A DNA stretch of 64,000 nucleotides from NCBI RefSeq assembly GCF_900110755.1, contig NZ_FOFF01000017.1, positions 62,001-126,000 of the forward strand, in the 5' to 3' direction. The notes beneath the pieces are model-generated. The model was not told the DNA's origin. It saw only the letters and a program-made list of their open reading frames with translations, and searched no databases. Source of the stretch: Streptomyces sp. yr375. GTDB taxonomy: Bacteria; Actinomycetota; Actinomycetes; Streptomycetales; Streptomycetaceae. A program made the translations under genes and the position numbers. The first letter of the stretch is position 1, and each line of letters begins with the position of its first letter. Below are positions 46,327 through 54,719 of this stretch, one piece after another.

Positions 46327-46422
46327 GCGCACACATTACCTACCATGATATCTACTTCACGGTTCAACCATATCTCGGCAAAACCCCTCCGCGCCCTCTC
46401 GCCCGACGGGTACCGGCCCCCG

Positions 46423-46461
46423 ACCGGCGGCGGTGGTGCGCCCGTCACCACCACCGCCGGT
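46423..46461 (-). terminator. Strong hairpin after the mannanase gene
   Basis: ACCGGCGGCGGTGGTG (46423-46438) pairs with CACCACCACCGCCGGT (46446-46461) with one mismatch and a 7-nt loop, 26 bp past the mannanase stop. Confidence 0.75.
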
Positions 46462-46468
46462 CGACACG

Positions 46469-46482
46469 ACGTCATATGACGT
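46469..46482. promoter_or_regulatory. Perfect palindrome ACGTCATATGACGT
   Basis: Fourteen-base perfect palindrome 4 bp beyond the mannanase stop codon and before its terminator. It is in an unusual position for an operator; role unknown. Confidence 0.35.
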
Positions 46483-46486
46483 TCCG

Positions 46487-48253
46487 TCAACTGATCGTGC
46501 AGGCACCGCCGTTGAGCGTGAACGCCGTCGGCGCGGTGTTGGCCGCGCTCTTGCTGCCGATGAAGCCGACGGTGACCGAGCCGCCGGCGGGGATGGTGGA
46601 GGTGTAGGAGGCGGGGGCCACGCTCACCGTGCCGCCGGTCTGCGTGGCGGTCCCGCCCCACATGTTGGTGACGGTCTGACCGTCGGCGAAGGCGAAGCCG
46701 AGCTTCCAGCCGCTGATGACGGAGGTGCCGGTGTTGCGCAGGACGATCTCGCCCTGGAAGCCGCCCTGCCACTCCCCCACGACGCGATAGCCGACGGAGC
46801 AGGCCACGGCGGGCGCGCTGCCGGTGGTGACGCTCACCGTGGCCGAGCGGGCGGAGCGGTTCCCGGCGGCGTCGCGGGCGTAGACGGCGAAGGTGTACGC
46901 GGTGTTCGCCGTCAGGCCGGTGACGGTCGCGGCGTTGCTGGTGGACGCGGCGACGGCCGTCTCGGTGGTCCCGCTGATCCGTACGACGTCGTAGCCGGCG
47001 ACGCCGACGTTGTCGGTCGCGGCGGGCCAGGCGAGGGCGGCGGAGGTGGCCGTCACGGTACCGGCGGTCGGGGTGCCGGGGGCGGTCGGGGCCTGGGTGT
47101 CGCCCGGGGTGGCGCCGCCGTAGACGGTGGCTTCCTTGGCGGTCTGGGCGATGCCATTGACGCCGTTGAAGACGCGCTGACCCCACGAACTGAGCTGCGT
47201 GGGATCGAAGTTGAGCGTCAGATCGAGGATCGGGTCGGTGTTGCCGCTCCACGACCAGGCCAGGTAGCCGAGCCTGAGCTGCTGGGCGGCGGCCATCATG
47301 GTGTCCTCGTCGGGGTCGCCGTACTGGTCGGCGGGGCCGCCGAACTCGCCGATGAGGAGGGGGAGTTTGGCGTCGACGAAGGCGTTCAGGTAGTCGGTGA
47401 TCTCCGTGGCGGTGTCGAAGACGCTGTACATGTGGATCGAGAAGATCAGGTTGCCGGTGGGGTCGGCGGCGTACACGGACCGGGCGTTGGCCCGCATGAC
47501 GCCCCGCCAGTCCTGTCCCCAGTTGGGCGCGTCCACCATGATGGTGTGCTGGAAGCCGGCGGTGCGCAGCTTCTTGATCGCGGCGATCGTGGGATCGGTC
47601 CAGCCCTCGGGGCTGGTGTTGCCCCAGGGCTCGTTGCCGATGTTCACGATGATGTAGTTCTCCTGGCCGGCGAGCACGTCCTTCAGGCCGATCCAGTAGT
47701 CGGCCGCCTGGTCGAGCGTGCCGGCCGCGCTGTCCTCGCCGTAGCCGGTGGTGTCGTGCACCTCCAGTACGCAGATCAGCCGGTTGGCCTTGCACTGGGC
47801 GACGACGTTCGCCACGTCCGCGGCGCTGTTGGCGCTCCAGCGGTGGCCGTCGGCGAGGACGACGCGCACGGTGTTGGCGCCCATCGCCTTGATGTCGGCC
47901 AGCGACTGCTGCGTCCGGCCCGGGTACCAGGTGTGGGCGTGGTTGACGCCGCGCATGATGAAGTCGTTCCCGTTGCCCTCGACCAGCCGGCCCTCGCTGA
48001 TGTGGAGACCGGTGGCGAGGGCGCGCGGCGACGAGGCCCCGGCCAGGACCCCGCCCTGGGCCTGCGCGGCGGCCGGGCAGAGAGCGCCGACGAGGGCCAA
48101 CAGGCCCAGCAGAGCGGCGAGTCTGGCCAGCAGGGCGGTCGAGGGGCGCGGTCGTGGGGTGCCGCTCGTCGTACCTCTGGTCGCGCTTCCTGCTGCTGTG
48201 CTTCGTGTCGAACTGCTCGTCGTGCTGCTTGTCGTGCTTCTTGTTGTTCTCAC
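46487..48253 (-). CDS. manA: Secreted endo-beta-1,4-mannanase, GH5_8-FnIII-CBM2
   Basis: Extracellular mannan hydrolase, 588 aa. Order: Ser/Thr-rich N-region and membrane segment (LLARLAALLGLLALVGALCPAAAQAQG), GH5 domain at about 85-370, linker, FnIII at about 385-470 and C-terminal CBM2 with CSVGYRVVGEWQGGFQGEIVLRNTG. GH5 subfamily 8 is indicated by MRGVNHAHTWYPGRT, VLEVHDTTGYGED and the WSWSGN segment. Catalytic Glu about 207 (NIGNEPWG) and about 301 (LIGEFGG). GTG at 48253 follows GGAG by 7 bases. A CebR box lies 61 bp upstream. Confidence 0.92.
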   Translation of the reverse strand: MRTTRSTTSSTTSSSTRSTAAGSATRGTTSGTPRPRPSTALLARLAALLGLLALVGALCPAAAQAQGGVLAGASSPRALATGLHISEGRLVEGNGNDFIMRGVNHAHTWYPGRTQQSLADIKAMGANTVRVVLADGHRWSANSAADVANVVAQCKANRLICVLEVHDTTGYGEDSAAGTLDQAADYWIGLKDVLAGQENYIIVNIGNEPWGNTSPEGWTDPTIAAIKKLRTAGFQHTIMVDAPNWGQDWRGVMRANARSVYAADPTGNLIFSIHMYSVFDTATEITDYLNAFVDAKLPLLIGEFGGPADQYGDPDEDTMMAAAQQLRLGYLAWSWSGNTDPILDLTLNFDPTQLSSWGQRVFNGVNGIAQTAKEATVYGGATPGDTQAPTAPGTPTAGTVTATSAALAWPAATDNVGVAGYDVVRISGTTETAVAASTSNAATVTGLTANTAYTFAVYARDAAGNRSARSATVSVTTGSAPAVACSVGYRVVGEWQGGFQGEIVLRNTGTSVISGWKLGFAFADGQTVTNMWGGTATQTGGTVSVAPASYTSTIPAGGSVTVGFIGSKSAANTAPTAFTLNGGACTIS

Positions 48254-48313
48254 TGCGACTCCAGGAGTGAGGCCAAGAAACTCAGGTGGCAGATGGGGTT
48301 CGGAGCTTGCATG

Positions 48314-48327
48314 TGGGAGCGCTCCCA
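48314..48327. promoter_or_regulatory. CebR-type operator TGGGAGCGCTCCCA
   Basis: A perfect 14-bp palindrome identical to the box bound by the Streptomyces cellobiose repressor CebR. It lies downstream of a TTGACG -35 candidate (48355-48350) in the mannanase promoter. This implies cello-oligosaccharide control of the mannanase. No cebR gene is in the window. Confidence 0.8.
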
Positions 48328-48370
48328 TCAAGCCATCGCACCAAGTACACGTCAAGGCATCGCGCATGGC

Positions 48371-48412
48371 GGGGTCCCCCGGCAACCGCCAAGACGCCGC
48401 TGGGGGTACCCC
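48371..48412 (-). terminator. Probable terminator after fuconate dehydratase gene
   Basis: GGGGTCCCCC (48371-48380) and GGGGGTACCCC (48402-48412) form an imperfect hairpin just past the stop at 48419. Confidence 0.5.
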
Positions 48413-48418
48413 TGACCG

Positions 48419-49756
48419 TCAGGCTCCCTGCGCCCGACCCGCGAGGTCGGCCGCCCAGAACGTGCCGTCCGGGTAGCGGTACTCGGCGAGGGAGGCTGAG
48501 TGCATGGCGGCGGAGAAGCCGGGGGTGAGCGGGGCGGTGTAGTGGCCGTCGCGGATCACCACCGGGGCGAGGAAGTGGTCGTGCAGATGGTCGACGTACT
48601 CGATGACGCGGTCCTCGGTGGTGCCGGACAGGGCCAGGTAGTCGAACATCGAGAGGTGCTGCACGAGTTCGCACAGGCCGACGCCGCCGGCGTGCGGGCA
48701 GACCGGTACGCCGAACTTGGCGGCGAGCAGCAGGATCGCGAGGTTCTCGTTGACGCCGCCGACCCGGGCCGCGTCGATCTGGAGCACGTCGAGGGCGTCG
48801 GCCTGGAGCAACTGCTTGAAGACGATGCGGTTCTGGACGTGTTCGCCGGTGGCGACCTTCACCGGCGCGACCGCCGCGCGGATGGCCGCGTGGCCGAGGA
48901 TGTCGTCGGGGCTGGTCGGCTCCTCGATCCAGTACGGGTCGAACTCGGCGAGCGCGCGGGTCCATTCGACGGCCTCGCCGATGTTCCAGCGCTGGTTGGC
49001 GTCGACGGCGATGCGGATGGCCGGGCCGACGGCGGCGCGGGCGGTGCGCAGCCGCCGTAGGTCGTCGTCGAGGTCGGCGCCGACCTTGAGCTTGATCTGG
49101 GTGAAGCCGTCGGCGACGGCCTGCTTGGCGAGCCGGGTGAGCTTCTCGTCGGAGTAGCCGAGCCAGCCCGGTGAGGTGGTGTAGGCGGGGTAGCCGCGCT
49201 CCAGCAGCGCCGCCTCGCGCTCGGCGAGCCCGGTGCGCCCGTCCCGCAGCAGGGTGAGGGCGTCTTCGGGGGTGAGGGCGTCGGCGATGTAGCGGAAGTC
49301 GACCTGGGAGACCAGCCATTCGGGGTCGGCGTGGGCGAGCAGCCGCCACAGCGGCTGTCCGGCGCGCTTGGCGGCGAGGTCCCACACCGCGTTGACCACC
49401 GCGCCGACGGCCATGTGCATCACGCCCTTCTCCGGGCCGAGCCAGCGCAGTTGGCTGTCGCCGATCAGGTCGCGGTTGAGGGAGCCCGGGTCGGCGCACA
49501 GTTCGGCCACAGTCCGCCCCAGGACGTGGTGGCGCAGGGCGGCGATCGCGGCGACCTGGACGTCGTTGCCGCGTCCGATGGTGAAGGTGAAGCCGTGGCC
49601 CTCCAGCCCGTCGCCGGCGTCGGTGCGCAGCACGACGTAGGCGGCGGAGTAGTCGGGATCCGGGTTCATCGCGTCGGAGCCGTCCAGCTCCCGCGAGGTC
49701 GGAAAGCGGATGTCGTGGGTGTCCACCGCGATGATCCGGGCGGGGGTTGCGGTCAA
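48419..49756 (-). CDS. L-fuconate dehydratase-like enolase-superfamily enzyme
   Basis: A 445-aa sugar-acid dehydratase of the mandelate racemase subgroup. Seen: [37 protein letters not shown], a fuconate-dehydratase hallmark; [11 protein letters not shown] with the KxK base; metal ligands in [20 protein letters not shown] and [10 protein letters not shown]; and [20 protein letters not shown]. It would convert L-fuconate to 2-keto-3-deoxy-L-fuconate. The start at 49756 is TTG with AAAGGCG upstream; an internal GTG is possible. It is divergent from a sugar ABC importer. Confidence 0.88.
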   Translation of the reverse strand: MTATPARIIAVDTHDIRFPTSRELDGSDAMNPDPDYSAAYVVLRTDAGDGLEGHGFTFTIGRGNDVQVAAIAALRHHVLGRTVAELCADPGSLNRDLIGDSQLRWLGPEKGVMHMAVGAVVNAVWDLAAKRAGQPLWRLLAHADPEWLVSQVDFRYIADALTPEDALTLLRDGRTGLAEREAALLERGYPAYTTSPGWLGYSDEKLTRLAKQAVADGFTQIKLKVGADLDDDLRRLRTARAAVGPAIRIAVDANQRWNIGEAVEWTRALAEFDPYWIEEPTSPDDILGHAAIRAAVAPVKVATGEHVQNRIVFKQLLQADALDVLQIDAARVGGVNENLAILLLAAKFGVPVCPHAGGVGLCELVQHLSMFDYLALSGTTEDRVIEYVDHLHDHFLAPVVIRDGHYTAPLTPGFSAAMHSASLAEYRYPDGTFWAADLAGRAQGA

Positions 49757-50088
49757 GGGGACGCCTTTCTTGCTTGCCGGCCCTCATTCATCGGAGGTCG
49801 GAGGAATGACGGAACTGCGACTGTAGGGGCCTCGTGACGCCCTGACAACACCCCCAGAAAATCCGCAGATACGTTTGAACACAACCCCTTGTCAGCACAG
49901 GCAACGCCGTCGTAACGTCCTCGACGTTCGAGATACATCGGAGGAATCACCGCGCCTCGCCTCCCTTCCTCTTCCTTCCCCTCCCCTTCCTTGTCTGCTC
50001 CCTCTCTGCTCCCTCTCTCATCCTTCTCCCCCTTTCCTCCTCCCGCCCTCGTGCGGCTCCCAGCCCTGGCTAAGGAGAAAACCCGGCC
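49757..50088. promoter_or_regulatory. Divergent promoter region with polypyrimidine leader
   Basis: No gene in these 332 bp. CTGACAA (49842-49848) and TTGTCAG (49889-49895) are inverted half-sites placed near both start regions; rightward TTGTCA-N18-TAACGT is a promoter candidate. From about 49966 to 50058 the sense strand is almost pure C/T (CTCCCTTCCTCTTCC and similar), an unpaired pyrimidine leader ahead of the binding-protein gene. Confidence 0.55.
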
Positions 50089-51162
50089 ATGAAGCTCGCC
50101 CAGCTCGCTCGCACCCGCTCCACCCGCGCCGCCGCAGTCGGCGTCGTCGTCGCGGCCCTCACTCTTCTCACCGCGTGCAACCGCGACAGCGCGGGATCGG
50201 GCGGCTCTGGCGGCTCGGGCGGCGACGCTCCCGCCATCGGGATCGACCTGCCGCGTTCCGACTCCGACTTCTGGAACTCCTACGCCGAGTACGTCCAGAA
50301 GGGCATCAAGTCCGAGGGCATCAAGGCGCTGCCGCTGAGCAACTCGCAGAACGACGTCACCAAGCTGGTCGCCAATGTGCAGGTGTTCCAGAACACGGGC
50401 GCCAAGGCCGTCGTCATGGCCCCGCAGGACACCGGCGCGATCGCCTCCACGCTGGACACCCTCGCGTCGAAGAAGATCCCGGTGGTCAGTGTCGACACCC
50501 GCCCCGACAAGGGTGACGTCTACATGGTCGTACGCGCCGACAACCGGGCGTACGGCACCAAGGCCTGCGAGTTTCTCGGCAAGCAGCTCGGCGGCAAGGG
50601 CAAGGTCGCCGAGTTGCAGGGCGCGCTGGACTCCATCAACGGGCGGGACCGCTCCGAGGCGTTCGCCGCGTGCATGAAGGAGAAGTTCCCCGCCATCAAG
50701 GTGTTCGAGCTGCCCACCGACTGGAAGGGCGACGTGGCCTCCGCCAAGCTGCAGAGCCTGCTCGCCCAGCACCCCGATCTGAACGGCATCTACATGCAGG
50801 CGGGCGGTGTCTTCCTGCAGCCGACCCTGGCCCTGCTGGAGCAGAAGGGCCTGCTCAAGCCGGCGGGCCAGAAGGGGCACATCTCGATCATCTCCAACGA
50901 CGGCATCCCGCAGGAGTTCGACGCGATCCGCAAGGGCCAGATCGACGCGACCGTCTCCCAGCCCGCCGACCTCTACGCCAAGTACGCGCTGTACTACGCC
51001 AAGGCCGGGGCCGAGGGCAAGACGTTCAAGCCGGGCAAGACCGACCACGACTCCACGATCATCAAGATCCCGGGCGGTCTCGAGGACCAGTTGCCGGCGC
51101 CGCTGGTGACCAAGGAGAACGTGGAGGACAAGACCCTGTGGGGCAACACCGTCGGCCAGTGA
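50089..51162 (+). CDS. Ribose-type ABC transporter, sugar-binding lipoprotein
   Basis: Periplasmic-binding-protein type 1 family, 357 aa, lipoprotein with lipobox LLTAC at about 26-30 followed by a Ser/Gly spacer. Core segments: IGIDLPRSDSDFWNSYAEYVQKGIKSEG, AKAVVMAPQDTGAIASTLDTLASKKIPVVSVDT and GIPQEFDAIRKGQIDATVSQPADLYAKYA. The neighbouring fuconate dehydratase suggests a fucose-like sugar, which is inference. Last ribosome-site candidate is AAGGAG about 9 bases before ATG. Confidence 0.92.
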   Translation: MKLAQLARTRSTRAAAVGVVVAALTLLTACNRDSAGSGGSGGSGGDAPAIGIDLPRSDSDFWNSYAEYVQKGIKSEGIKALPLSNSQNDVTKLVANVQVFQNTGAKAVVMAPQDTGAIASTLDTLASKKIPVVSVDTRPDKGDVYMVVRADNRAYGTKACEFLGKQLGGKGKVAELQGALDSINGRDRSEAFAACMKEKFPAIKVFELPTDWKGDVASAKLQSLLAQHPDLNGIYMQAGGVFLQPTLALLEQKGLLKPAGQKGHISIISNDGIPQEFDAIRKGQIDATVSQPADLYAKYALYYAKAGAEGKTFKPGKTDHDSTIIKIPGGLEDQLPAPLVTKENVEDKTLWGNTVGQ

Positions 51163-51211
51163 CCGACCGGACCGGCAACCGCGCCCGTACCCCTGGAAGG
51201 ACGGTATCCCC

Positions 51212-52888
51212 ATGGCGGACACCGCGACCGCGCCCGTGACGGGGCACGGAGACACCGGACCGACCCCGGTGGCCGAGGCCATCGCGGTCGGCAAGCGGTT
51301 CGGCGCCACCGTCGCGCTGCGCGACGCCCGTATCGCCGTCGCCCCCGGCGAGTCGCACGCGCTGGTGGGCCGCAACGGGGCCGGCAAGTCGACGCTCGTG
51401 TCGCTCCTGACCGGACTGCGCAGGCCCGACACCGGCACCGTGCGCTTCCACGGCGAACTCGCGCCGCCCGTCGGTGACATCGACGCCTGGCGGTCCCGGG
51501 TGGCCTGCGTCTACCAGCAGTCCACGATCATCCAGGACCTGACGGTCGCGGAGAACCTCTTCCTGAACCGGCAGAGCGCCGGTCCGCTCCGGCCCATCCG
51601 CTGGCGGGAGTTGCGGCGCAGGGCCGAGGAACTCCTCGGCGAGTACGGCGTGGACGTCGACGCGGGCGCGCGGGCCAGGGAACTCACCGTGGAGCAGCGG
51701 CAGTTCGTGGAGATCGCCCGCGCGCTGTCGTTCGGCGCGCGGTTCATCGTCCTCGACGAGCCGACCGCGAAGCTCGACGCGCGCGGTATCGGCCGGCTCT
51801 TCGACAAGCTCCGCGACCTCCAACGCCAGGGCGTCGCCTTCCTGTTCATCTCGCACCACCTCCAAGAGGTGTACGACCTCTGCACGACGGTCACGGTCTA
51901 CCGCGACGCGACCCACATCCTCACCGCGCCCGTGGCCGAGGTCGGCCACCAGGCCCTGGTGGAGGCGATGACCGGGGAGACGTCCAGCACCACGACCGCC
52001 ACCACTTCCCGTACCGCTGCCCGTGGGGACGGTGCCGTGGTGCCCAGTGAAGGCCCTGAACTGCTCGCGATCGAGGGGCTCACGCTCCCCGGTGCCTGCG
52101 ACGGCCTGTCGCTGTCGGTCCGCTCCGGTGAGGTGGTGGGGCTGGCCGGAGCGGCAGCAAGCGGCAATGTGCGGGTCGGGGAGGCCGTCGCCGGTCTGCA
52201 TCGCGCCGCGGAGGGCCGGATCTCGGTCGGCGGCCGTGCCGTACGCACCGGGAGTGTTCCGGCGGCGCTGGCCGCGGGCGTCGGTCTGGTCCCGGAGGAC
52301 CGTCATCTCCAGGGGCTGGTGCACAACCGCAGCGTGGCGGAGAACGCGACGCTCACCGTCACCGACCAACTGGGCCCGTTCGGCACGGTGTTGCCGTCCC
52401 GGACCCGGATCTTCGCCCAGCGCATGATCCGGGATCTCGACATCAAGACGCCGGGCGCGGCCACCCCGGTCTCCGCGTTGTCCGGCGGCAACCAGCAGAA
52501 GGTCGTCGTCGCCCGGGCGCTGGCCACCGACCCGCGGGTGCTGGTCGCCGTCCGGCCCACCAACGGGGTGGACGTCAAGTCCAAGGAGTTCCTGCTGCAC
52601 CGGATCCGCGAGGTCGCGGACGGCGGGCGGGCCGCGCTGATCGTCTCCGACGAGCTGGACGACCTGCGGGTCTGCGACCGGGTCGTCGTGATGTTCCACG
52701 GCCGTGTGGTCGCGGAGTTCGCGCCCGGCTGGCGGGACGAGCAGGTGGTCGCCGCCATGGAGGGCGTCGCCGACCGGGCCACAACACCGGCTACAGACAC
52801 GGCACTTGGCACGGACGAAGCACCCGACAACACCGGCGAGGTGTCCGGTGCCGGTGAAGGTATCGAGACCGACGAGGACGAAAGGTAG
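51212..52888 (+). CDS. Ribose-type ABC transporter, double ATPase subunit
   Basis: A 558-aa CUT2-type ATPase with two nucleotide-binding domains. The first has Walker A GRNGAGKST, signature-like LTVEQRQFVEIARAL and Walker B FIVLDEPTAKLD. The second is degenerate: GAAASGNVR in place of Walker A and LVAVRPTNGVD in place of Walker B, though LSGGNQQKVVVARAL is kept. Loss of the second site is normal for the family, but the Walker B here has lost its usual Glu as well. The last 60 residues are a Thr/Glu/Asp-rich tail. Confidence 0.92.
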   Translation: MADTATAPVTGHGDTGPTPVAEAIAVGKRFGATVALRDARIAVAPGESHALVGRNGAGKSTLVSLLTGLRRPDTGTVRFHGELAPPVGDIDAWRSRVACVYQQSTIIQDLTVAENLFLNRQSAGPLRPIRWRELRRRAEELLGEYGVDVDAGARARELTVEQRQFVEIARALSFGARFIVLDEPTAKLDARGIGRLFDKLRDLQRQGVAFLFISHHLQEVYDLCTTVTVYRDATHILTAPVAEVGHQALVEAMTGETSSTTTATTSRTAARGDGAVVPSEGPELLAIEGLTLPGACDGLSLSVRSGEVVGLAGAAASGNVRVGEAVAGLHRAAEGRISVGGRAVRTGSVPAALAAGVGLVPEDRHLQGLVHNRSVAENATLTVTDQLGPFGTVLPSRTRIFAQRMIRDLDIKTPGAATPVSALSGGNQQKVVVARALATDPRVLVAVRPTNGVDVKSKEFLLHRIREVADGGRAALIVSDELDDLRVCDRVVVMFHGRVVAEFAPGWRDEQVVAAMEGVADRATTPATDTALGTDEAPDNTGEVSGAGEGIETDEDER

Positions 52889-52890
52889 TC

Positions 52891-53937
52891 ATGTCCGCCA
52901 CCACTGATGTCACCGACCCCGCAGCGGGCGTGGCGCGCAAGACCGCCGAGGAGCCCGGGCGCGGGCGTGGGCTCGACCTCGGCCGGTTCCGTGAGCTGTC
53001 GCTGATCCCGGCGATCCTGGTCCTGGGTCTGATCGGGTTCATCGTCTCGCCGGCCTTCCTGACCTACGACAACCTGATCGGCGTGGCCCAGCAGTCCACG
53101 GAGCTGAGCCTGCTCGTCCTCGCCACCGCGCTGATCCTGATCTGCGGCCGCATGGACCTGTCCCTGGAGTCCACCATCGGCGTGGCTCCGGTCATCGCCG
53201 TCTGGCTGGTCCTGCCGACGAGCGGGGCGCGGTTCACGGGGCTCGGGCTGCTCCCCGAGTGGACGGCCGTCCCGCTCTGCCTGCTGGTGGGTATGGTGAT
53301 CGGCGCCGTCAACGGGTTCCTGATCCTGAAACTGCGGCTGAACGGTTTCATCGTCACCCTCGGCATGCTGACGATGCTGCGCGGACTCCAGGTCGCCCTC
53401 TCCGAGGGCCAGTCCATCGTCGAACTCCCCTCCTCCTTCAGCTACTTGGGCAGGGCGTCGTGGTGGGGGGTGCCCGCGGCGATCTGGATCTGCGTGCTGC
53501 TGTTCGCCCTCGGCAGCGCCGCGCTGGCCTGGCTGCGGCACGGCCGGGCGCTGTACGCGATCGGCGGCAACGCGGAGGCGGCCCGTACCGCCGGTATCCG
53601 GGTGGACCGGATCGTGTGGGCGGTGCTGATCACCGGCAGTGTGCTGGCGGCGTTCGCCGGCATCCTCTACAGCGGTCACTACGGTTCCATCTCCGCGACC
53701 CAGGGCAGCGGCTGGATCTTCCAGGTGTTCGCCGCGACGGTCATCGGCGGGGTCAGCCTCAACGGCGGCAAGGGCTCGGTGTTCGGTGCGCTGACCGGTG
53801 TGCTGACGCTCCAGCTCGTCGTCAACGTGATGACGCTGGCGGGGGTGCCGCCGCTGTGGAACCAGTTCCTCAACGGCGCGATCATCATCGTCGCGCTGAT
53901 CATCTCCCGCTTCGCCTCCGGCGAGAAGCAGGAGTAG
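52891..53937 (+). CDS. Ribose-type ABC transporter, permease
   Basis: A 348-aa RbsC-like permease (BPD_transp_2) with about ten helices. Characteristic segments: LLVLATALILICGRMDLSLESTIGV, NGFLILKLRLNGFIVTLGMLTMLRGL, YAIGGNAEAARTAGIRVDRI and VFAATVIGGVSLNGGKGSVFGALTG. It starts 2 bp after the ATPase stop. One permease only, so it probably forms a homodimer. Confidence 0.93.
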   Translation: MSATTDVTDPAAGVARKTAEEPGRGRGLDLGRFRELSLIPAILVLGLIGFIVSPAFLTYDNLIGVAQQSTELSLLVLATALILICGRMDLSLESTIGVAPVIAVWLVLPTSGARFTGLGLLPEWTAVPLCLLVGMVIGAVNGFLILKLRLNGFIVTLGMLTMLRGLQVALSEGQSIVELPSSFSYLGRASWWGVPAAIWICVLLFALGSAALAWLRHGRALYAIGGNAEAARTAGIRVDRIVWAVLITGSVLAAFAGILYSGHYGSISATQGSGWIFQVFAATVIGGVSLNGGKGSVFGALTGVLTLQLVVNVMTLAGVPPLWNQFLNGAIIIVALIISRFASGEKQE

Positions 53938-53994
53938 GCCCCCACCCCGGAGCAGGCCCACCCCGCAGGAGCAGGCCCGCAGAGAGGCGCACTC

Positions 53995-54696
53995 GTGGCA
54001 CTGACGGACGTGGCCATGGACAAGATCAAGGCGATGATCGTGGCGGGCGACCTCGCGCCGGGTTCCCGGTTGCCGAAGGAGGAGGTGCTGGCCGGGCAGC
54101 TCGGGCTGTCCCGCAGTTCGCTGCGCGAGGCGGTGCGGGCGCTGACCGCGATGCGGATCCTGGTCACCCGGCAGGGTGACGGCACGTATGTGTCGAGCCT
54201 GGAGCCGCACCTGCTGTTCGAGGCGCTCTCCTTCGCCTCGGACGTCTCCCAGGGGCAGACCGCCCTGCAACTCCTGGAGGTGCGCAGGCTGCTCGAACCC
54301 CAGGCGACCGGTCTGGCGGCCACCCTGCTCGGCCCCGACGACCTCGACGAACTGGCCGCCGTCCTACGGCGGTCCCGGTCGGCGGCGACGGTCGAGGAGT
54401 TCGTCGGTCATGACATCGCGTTCCATCTGCGGATCGTCGAAGCCGTCGGCAATCCGGTGCTGTCGATGCTGCTGCGTGTGCTGTCCACGCGCACCCAGCG
54501 GGTCCGTATCGTCCGGGGTACGCGGACCGAACGGGCCGTGGAGCACGCGCACCGGGAGCACGACGAGATCCTGCGCGCGCTGCGCGCCCGTGACGCCCCG
54601 TTGGCGGTCTCGACCGCGACGGTCCATGTCGCGGCCGTGGAGCAGTGGTTGGCGACCGACCTCGTCGAGGCCCCCCGCTGCGCACTCGACGGCTGA
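53995..54696 (+). CDS. GntR/FadR-family regulator of the fuconate/ABC locus
   Basis: A 233-aa GntR protein with FCD domain. HTH: GSRLPKEEVLAGQLGLSRSSLREAVRALTAMRILVTRQGDGTYV. Ligand domain: EFVGHDIAFHLRIVEAVGNPVLSMLLRVLS and EHAHREHDEILRALRARDAPLAVSTATVHVAAV, with the metal-type Asp/His residues. Fourth gene of the importer operon; GTG at 53995 follows AGAGAGGCG. The inverted CTGACAA/TTGTCAG half-sites in the divergent promoter are candidate targets. Confidence 0.9.
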   Translation: MALTDVAMDKIKAMIVAGDLAPGSRLPKEEVLAGQLGLSRSSLREAVRALTAMRILVTRQGDGTYVSSLEPHLLFEALSFASDVSQGQTALQLLEVRRLLEPQATGLAATLLGPDDLDELAAVLRRSRSAATVEEFVGHDIAFHLRIVEAVGNPVLSMLLRVLSTRTQRVRIVRGTRTERAVEHAHREHDEILRALRARDAPLAVSTATVHVAAVEQWLATDLVEAPRCALDG

Positions 54697-54719
54697 CCCG
54701 GTGCCGGGTGTCCGGGCCG

